Below are positions 56,879 to 64,000 of a stretch of DNA of 64,000 nucleotides, piece by piece. The notes beneath the pieces are model-generated. The model ran no database searches. It worked only from the letters and a program-made list of their open reading frames with translations, and was not told the origin of the DNA. A program made the position numbers and the translations under genes. The stretch covers positions 1-64,000 of the forward strand of contig JAMXSV010000029.1 of NCBI GenBank assembly GCA_027559495.1. The letters run 5' to 3'. This stretch comes from Aurifilum marmelostoma. Its lineage: Eukaryota; Ascomycota; Sordariomycetes; Diaporthales; Cryphonectriaceae. The stretch's first letter is position 1, and every line of letters begins with the position of its first letter.

Positions 56879-58828
56879 GTGGCGCATTGCTTCCGGTGGG
56901 AAGACCTCCCATAGCCGCCGCCTGAAGCCCACTTTTGGAACTTGTTCTTGTTCTGCCTGAAGAGTATGGGCCTTGAAAGGACCCGCCTCGCCGGTAAAGG
57001 ACGTTGAGTACTCGTCCATCCCGTGGGGAATGTTTGGCAACAAGAGAAACACAAACAGATCCTCTCCCTCCACTGGACACCTCACCCTTTCTTTCGTGGA
57101 AGAAGGGTCAAGGGGGGATCCACAGAGGAGCCAGAAACACCCCCTCCCCATGGACCCCCCCGCTCCTTTTGGAAATTCAAATGGGATGCCAGCTGCCATG
57201 CCCCACGATCCGATCTAGCAACAAGAAAGAAATAAAGAGAAAAAAAGAAAAGAAAAGAAAAACAAACAAGCAGGATCCCCCTGACCCAGCTGCAAATCTC
57301 GTCCCAGAAGAAAAACTCCTCCTAGCAAGAATCCCAGCAAGAATCCCAAGAGGAAAATCACCGTTGGGACGGGCCAATGTGCAGATGACAGCGCACAGGG
57401 AAACCTTTTTGTGATTAGCGGCCAGCCGTGTGGGAACGGGGGGAACCCACCCTCGGTGCGCGATCCACCCCTGTCTTTTTTTTTTTTTTTTTTTTTTCTT
57501 CTTCTTCTTTTTCACGCCTCTCGCGTGTTTGCCGATCAGCCGCTGTCTCGTCATTGAATGAGGCTCATTTCTCACGGCCTCGAGGCGTCGGCATCCCCCT
57601 GCCGAGCTGTCCTATTAATAGAAATAACGTGCGTTGCTGGACCGCCTGGCTTTTATCAAAGCTGCAGCGCCGAGGTGTAATTTTCGAGGATTTGGTCCTT
57701 ACGTTGGAGATCTCTGCAACATCAAGAAAGGTAGGGAGCAAAGAAAGAAGAAAAAAAAAAAAAAAGAAAGGGCAAGCGTGGAGGAGAGAATGTCACCGTA
57801 TCATGTACGAGTGACCCAATATTTGTGCTGCTCCTGCGCAGGCCAAGCAAGTACCGAACAGTCTCACTGCTCACAGCCGATTCGGGCACTGTTGGGCCAC
57901 ACTTCCCAAGGGTTGTCCGGAGACCCGAGGGCATCAACGCGCTCGCCTGCACGGGAAGTACTCGACTGACCGGAAGCCCCGCCCAGCCCCAGGCGTGGGT
58001 TCCCAACAAGAGGGCGCATTCAGCACCACCTCGGGAGTTGAGAGGAAGCGGGCGGCCCATTGTTAAGGATCATGTCGTACCGCCGCAGAAAACTCACCAT
58101 CCATGCTGGCGCCGATGGGAAGCCAATGCCTGTGGCGCGTGCGTGTGTCTTCCGGCCACCACGGTGGTGCAGAGTAATCAATGTAAGCGATCCAGATCTC
58201 ATCATTAATTTACTGCCTCGCACATGGCGGGAATGGGGCCTGTTAAATCCAAGTACTCCTATTGCGCAGCTGCGTTTTGATTATTTTCTGTCGCCTCTAT
58301 AACTTCTAGCTGCTCAATTATTAATTACTACTTCAAAACATCCACGCTTACTATTCTTCTATATATTCATTCTAGCTCGAAACCAGAAATAATCAAGCAG
58401 CAAACAGTAGTCAAGCATAAAGTTATACCAACTAGCAAGCCAGTAATGAGCAACTAGATCTAAAGGGTAACTATTATGATAGAAATTGAGACTGATAATG
58501 CTGAAAGGAATAAAGGCAGTTATATTGCAGCTGCAGGGCTGGTCAAGCCAGTTCTCCGGGCTTATGGTAGCTGTGATCCAGAAAATAACAATAGAAAGCA
58601 ATGAAATAATTAAATGATCAAATCTTCTGCTGCATCGACCACTCTGTACCATCGTAGTCCACGTCAAGTACCATAGGGTAGATTGTTCGTGTTCCCTAAG
58701 CCATTGCTACCGTCCCATGTGCACGTCCAAGTCGACACGAGTATTGCCTCGGCGACACTTTAATGCCTGGCATCTGCAGTCGCCAGGGCTTCCCATATCA
58801 TCCGGATCCTCATAGTAAACCACGTGAA

Positions 58829-60645
58829 CTAGAGCTCCTCCCAGTGATCCCCTCGGGTGCGAAAGACCAGGTTGGGCCCGTCGTGCGTCGAGGTGAACCC
58901 ATCATAGAGCTGATACTCCCCCTCACGCTCTCTGCCCGTGCTGCTGCTGCCCGGCCTGCCCGCGCCAGCCTCACCAGCCGGCCCTGGGGCAGTCTCAAAG
59001 TCAAAGTACCAGAGCGTCTTGGCCATGACGAGCCCGGCCTCGAGGTAAGCCATCGACTTGCCCGCGCAACCACGAGGCCCCGTCGAGAAGGCATCGAAAC
59101 CGGCGTGCAGCCTCTGCGTCGCCGCCTTGTCATCCTTCAATAGCCACCGTTCGGGCCTGAAAGCAAAAGGCTCCGGGAAATAGGCGTCGTTATGGTGCAG
59201 CGAGTAGATGTTGACGCCAACCTGGGTGCCTTCCGGGATGACATGGCCATCCACGACCAGCGGGCCCTTTTCCTGCTCCTCCCTGGCGAGCTCGCGCCAC
59301 AGGGTGCCCGTCACGGGTGGGGAGAGGCGTAGGGCCTCGTCGAAGCAGGCACGGAGGTAGTGGCAGCCCGAGAGCTGCGGGCCTCCCCTGATGTCATTGC
59401 CATGGGCAAAGGCGCTGCGGATCTCATCGGCGAGTCTCTGGTAGGCCTCTGGGCTCCGCGAGAGGTAGAAGAAGAGAGCACTCATACCCGTCGCGGTTGT
59501 GTCGCCTCCTGCCGGGAAGAAAAACACGGCCTCGGACCACAGCTCGCTGAGGCGGATGCTATCAGGTCCGCCCGCCTCGATATGCTCCGAGATGAAGGAG
59601 TAGAAGTCGGTCTTCGCGTCCTTGTCCAGAGCCAGCCGCGTCGAGATCATGCGCTCCAGGGCCCTCAGGTAGCCCTGACGCCCCTTGCGTGTCAGTGCGT
59701 GGAGGACGGTGTCGACCAGACGGTTCTCCAGGGCGGGAAGCTGCATGATCGAGTTGGCACGATAATTACCAAGATCAATGCCCTGGATCATGAAGCGGTA
59801 GGTTGGCTCCGTCTGTGTGTTCAGCGCGAAACCAAACGCGAGCAGGCCTATGATGTCGAGGCCGAGCCGTTTGCAACGCTCCGTCATGTTGACGGGGCTG
59901 GGGCTGGGCTCTTGCGACGATGCCAGCAGCTGCCTGAGGAATATCTGTATCTGGCCCGCCATGATCGGCTCAAAGAGGCGGACAGAACGATCTGAAACCA
60001 CCTTGGCAATCAGCCTTCGCTTAGCACGGTGTCGATCTCGGTTGACTGCGTTGAAGATGCTGTCGACGCCGCTGGCCTGCAATGTAAGCAGGTAGACGTG
60101 CGATTTGGTGACTCGATCATTGTTGTAAATGTCTAGGCTAGTATTAGCAGCCTTGATGGGAAAAAAAATACTCTGGTCAGGTTATGCAAAGGTCCTAGAT
60201 AGCCTACCCTGAAGCGCTGTGGTTGTGTTGAAGATGAGCCTGCTTGGCCCCGCGCGGACGACCGAGCCTTTTGGTCTGGTTAGCCAGCAAACATAAAAGC
60301 ATGAATACCCAAGATGAACTCCAAAACTTGCCATATTTCAGGTGGTCTTGATAGGTTGTGAGATGTAAACACCACAACAGCGCATTCAAACCGCCATAGG
60401 CGTCTGTGAACTTGGCGAGCAGTGAACCCGGATAATGTCGCAGAGGGTGAAGCAGGAGCCGGTAGCCGAATATCAGCGAATACTGTCAGGACACGAGAGA
60501 GTCAGCCTGCTTCTTCCTCTGATTCTTCATCCTCTTCTTCGGTTCCTTTTCTTTCTTTAAGGGCTCGTCATACGTAGAGCACAAAAGCCAAACCAGCATA
60601 ACTTGTCGTGAGGGCAAGAGCATCGAGGATTCCAATGTCATACAT
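58829..60645 (-). CDS. Cytochrome P450 monooxygenase
   Basis: Exons on the minus strand, 60645-60574, 60482-60332, 60267-60208 and 60132-58829, give 528 residues with every join in phase. The second intron begins GCAAGT, a GC-AG intron. The N-terminus has a membrane anchor (LALTTSYAGLAFVLYYSLIFGYRLLLHPL) followed by the Pro/Gly hinge HYPGS, so it is an ER-anchored class II enzyme using a reductase. Hallmarks: helix I AGGDTT, ExxR in EALRLSP, FRPERW, and the heme loop FSTGPRGCAG with ligand Cys450. Between exons 3 and 4, LIFNTTTALQDIYNNDRVTKSHVY matches the usual fungal B-C region pattern. The substrate is unknown; fungal relatives of this shape act on secondary metabolites or xenobiotics. No biosynthetic partner is seen next to it. 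Confidence 0.92.
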
Positions 60646-63600
60646 GTTTCCGGCTGTGAATGTCAGGCAGCTACTGAAACTCTGCAAATCAAGACGAATA
60701 TAGCCTGGAAATTGAAACTTCTGGGAAAGAAAATTGGCACGTCGTTCGGAGATTCCAAGGCACCCTCGGCAGAAAAACCTCCAGTGATTAAAGGAGGAGG
60801 GATGACGAGTGCTCTTGCTTCCTTGAGCTGTTCCGCAGGTGCCCCCCAGGACCATGACCAACGGCCGAGGATTGGGGTGTTCTTGCGTTAGCACAACATC
60901 AAAACAAAGGAAAAGTCAACCCAACCGCATAAGTTGCTCGGTTGGGACTGGCATGGCATCCCATGCAACTGTCCACCTAGCTAGAGGTGATTTTCCAGCC
61001 CCCACCTTCTCTTGCCCAACAGTCTACGACGACGTACTATTGGGCTTACGAAGATTGAAAGTGCGTGGTAACACAAAGGGAAAAGGGTAGAATATCGTAA
61101 TGAAACGCACAGTACTTTCAGAAAAAGACCAGGGGGGTACCCAACCAACGCTCACTTGTGTTGCGCCCGCCGCAGCTGAAAGAAGCCCAGACTTGGATCC
61201 AGTCGTTACAACATACCGGACTATCACTCTCCTCATTTTGGGTGTCTTCAGATGTGCGACCATGGCTGGCAGGTTGCTTACAAGACTTTAGAGGCGCAAG
61301 GCAGTCGGCATCACCCTCGTCACCCTTATACACGTCCCTACGTTCGAAGGGTCACACCATATAAATATGGCTCCCTTGAGGCTCGGCACGTCGCCGGTCG
61401 GGCAGCTCACTATTGGAATCTTACGGCTCGTCACAGGAATAATTTTTTGTGTAGAGGAGCCTGGCTTCCTATATCGCTCTCAGAATGTGTGTAGAATCTC
61501 TTTAGACACCACATACACCGTGTTCCCAGTCGCGCTGTGGGCTAGCGGCGAAATGACCAGTGTTCTCCTCGTATTCTATACTACTTCCATTCCTAAGACC
61601 TAAACAAAAAGAAAAGAAAAAAGGTGGGGGGCATGGTCTCCCGCCTTGCCGCATCATTCTGAGCGTGGTCGCGCATACCTGGCTGGAGCAACAAGCGCGG
61701 CCAGGAGACTTGGGATAAGCGTGAACGCGCAAGGATCGTCAGCCAGACTGAAATCCCTCTGAAAGAGAACTCGAATGATTCATCCGACCAACTGCAGCAC
61801 TATGCTCAGTCTCAAAACGTTACGAGCTATTGAGATATATGGTGTCACGCAGAAGCGAAGGCTGATGCGTTGCACTAGCTATACTTCTTATATCTAGTCA
61901 CATATGAATATAATTAGGAACAAGAGTGCGGAGGAAAGTCACTGGCTCTCTAATTGTCTTTCTCGGGCCTAGACGGCTGGAGGTGATCATAAGCGAGCTT
62001 GTAACAATGAGGCTGCGTACTTGGAGTGGTTATGTAGGCAATGACTATAATATAACGCTGACGAGGAGGCTGCTGCAGTCAGTGGATGATTTCTTCACGA
62101 GAATAGTTGTCATTGCAGACGTCTACCTAGGTATATTGCGGTTTAGGAGAAGGGGCTGCTGTCATGTTGAAATAGCATAGGCAATGGACTAGGCTCTCGT
62201 CAGCCTGATACTTCATCTTGACAACGCCTTGTGCAATGATCATAGCTCTCGCTGGCTGCGCTACACCGTCGTCATGGTGCGCGCGCTGAGCGCACGCATG
62301 TGCATAACGAGATCCACGTGATACATACGATCTATCAAAGTATAAAGATTCCATGCATGGCGGATGCGAGTTGCCAGTTCAACAAGGCAAACCTCGACAC
62401 GGGAAACTTATGCGAGCGTTCGTTTCGTACGCAAGGTTTGAGTGAAGTAATAATCCTTGTTGGGGTATTCGACTATTAAACTCGCTATAGTTTTTCATAC
62501 TCGTGGCCTCGAAACTATACGCCGCAACAGTCCAGCCACGATTTCTTCATCATTGTTTTTCAACATCCCACTCTGTAAGAATTCCCGCACCCCTGGGCTA
62601 CAGTTGCAAACGCTTAGCACATGGCTTAATTTTATGCCTCTTCCTTTGTTATTCGCTATACTTGTTGAATAATTGTCGAAAGACTATGGTCAAATTGCTA
62701 TAGGAACCCAACAAGACGAGAACAATTTCTGTCTGAGGCAACGCTGTGTAGGTGATTAATCGATTCCCATGTGCTTTGAGTTGTGCTCGATTATCTGGAA
62801 GGCCATGTTTGTTACTCAGATAATGAGACTATACTTGACAGTCATCCTATCTCTATGCATTAATCCTATGATAACGCGGATGTCGTGACACACTTGGGCA
62901 CAATGCAGAAGCGATGAGGATGACGCATATTGTCAGAACGTACCGGAATGCGATCATTTTTTTTTTTTTTTGACTGTCGACCGTTCAATTCAGAAACAAT
63001 GCAGGCTAAGGGCTCTTCAGGACACAAAGAAAGACATTCTGCATTGCCAAAGATTTGATGACTAGGGGGCGGTGCTGAGCAAGATACATATGTACTATGT
63101 AGATGCCCAGGTGGGCTGTCAACGCATGGATGATGTATCTGCATCCACTTCTTAGCTGGGGCTCCTTACTACACAAAAGCATCGTCATTATGATTCAAAC
63201 AATGGAGAGACATGAATTCTTTAAGCATTCCGATTTTCTCGTTAAATCACGCAAAGCAAGGCTTTCCAAAAACAAAAAAAAAAAAGGGGGGGGGGGGGAA
63301 CAGGGAGCATAATGAGATCGACGGACGACGTGTCGTGAGGACAGTGGCAAAGCGGTAAAGGCAGACGACAAACATCATCACGATAGTGAGAAGGGTAGCA
63401 ACAGTATCTAGTTGTGAGATTTCGACAGATCAGACCGACATATGAAATATCCCATTTCCCTAGACACATTTATATGCTCCTGGTAATCATCTACCAGAGA
63501 ACAGGGCATAATTCATACGTAAACAATTCTGGCAGAGAACGTCTGAGTTGCTTAAATACTGCCGACACACTGGCAAGAGGCAACATGTCTTCAAATACGT

Positions 63601-64000
63601 TGTCAAAAATGAATGGTAATGTGAAACAAGGTTCAGGCAGCGCCACATATTAAGGGCATTGATTCATCTACCTGGAGATCCCCAAATCCTGTACTATCCC
63701 CCTCGAGAGTAGTTCCGCACCCGTTCCGGATCACGTACTCTCATCTCATCCCTCCGAGCCGCCACTATATGATATTTATGGTGATGCGGCTCGTGTGCAT
63801 GGCTGTAGCGCCACCACAAGCTTGATCCATTATCCCATCCCATCTTGGTCGTCATCAAACCAGTCTAGCCATGTTTCTCCGCCATCGTTCTCATCACGAT
63901 ATCCTCTGTCCTTCCGTCGTTCACCCCCAAGGTATAAATCCTTGCATGCTGAAAAAGGAAGGGAATTTTGGTTTACAGTCCCTTAGCGACAGAGTCGAGA
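60646..64000. other. 3.35-kb right-end stretch without a recognised gene
   Basis: P450 promoter followed by moderately AT-rich sequence. No frame has convincing composition or motifs. Contains a T run at about 62958-62971, a joint A/G run at 63274-63298 (13 G), and a small inverted repeat at 63755-63793. It could be decayed mobile DNA, but no transposase or reverse transcriptase motif is visible. Confidence 0.5.

Larger units (their letters stand above)
55692..58828. other. 3.1-kb stretch without a recognised gene
   Basis: Promoter of the membrane-protein gene, then (CAT)n at 56846-56876, T tract at about 57476-57497, A/G tract at about 57740-57770. From 58260 to 58660 the DNA is markedly AT-rich with many TTAATTA-like words, possibly decayed repeat DNA. 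A small frame at 58075-58302 (starting MSYRRRKLTIHAG) is not recognised and probably not a gene. Confidence 0.5.

Noticed and set aside
58075..58302. Small plus-strand frame starting MSYRRRKLTIHAG
   Set aside because: Too short, unrecognised, poor composition, next to AT-rich decayed-looking DNA.
60646..64000. Search for a biosynthetic cluster or transposon next to the P450
   Set aside because: No synthase, transporter, transcription factor, transposase or reverse-transcriptase motif is visible in any frame.

Overview
This window is nuclear DNA of a filamentous ascomycete (Pezizomycotina, probably Sordariomycetes; I cannot place it more closely). Short GT-AG introns (about 55-145 nt), GC-rich codon use, a HET-domain gene, a BCK1-type MAPKKK and pyrimidine-rich leaders support this. 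I see 16 protein-coding genes on both strands. I see no rRNA, tRNA, CRISPR array or recognisable intact transposon.

Layout. 0.7-10.6 kb is a compact housekeeping block: a RINT1/Tip20 ER-tethering protein (+), a YMC-type mitochondrial carrier (-), the Golgi tether subunit COG3 (-), and divergently from it an FMP25-like mitochondrial RCC1 protein (+). At 13.3-15.7 kb is a protein tyrosine phosphatase (+) with large acidic inserts, and at 17.5-19.1 kb a metal-dependent amidohydrolase (+). A gene-free stretch of about 7.3 kb (19.1-26.4 kb) leads into a folliculin/LST7 gene (+). I place its true start in a four-codon exon at 26384, followed by a 1.6-kb intron. From 30.2 to 38.8 kb everything is on the minus strand: a HET protein, a small ankyrin protein, a secreted GH93/sialidase-fold enzyme and the DNA primase small subunit. 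From 39.6 to 53.6 kb everything is on the plus strand: a GH5 glucocerebrosidase/ergosteryl-glucosidase-like enzyme, the 1915-residue cell-wall MAPKKK BCK1, an unrecognised gene and a DJ-1/PfpI protein. The right end has a four-helix membrane protein (-), a lone cytochrome P450 (-), and 3-kb stretches with no gene I recognise.

The genes do not form one pathway. Themes are vesicle tethering (RINT1, COG3), mitochondria (carrier, FMP25), signalling (PTP, folliculin, BCK1) and fungal accessory functions (HET, ankyrin, GH93, P450).

The most useful observations are: (1) the folliculin mini-exon and unusually long intron; (2) at least six single-base frame breaks in five otherwise intact genes, each repaired by removing one base from a G or C run, which points to homopolymer over-calls rather than pseudogenes; (3) a 16-codon upstream ORF whose stop overlaps the BCK1 start codon (ATGA); (4) a GC-AG intron in the P450; (5) many long poly-G/poly-C tracts outside exons. 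I did not find a convincing new multi-gene system.
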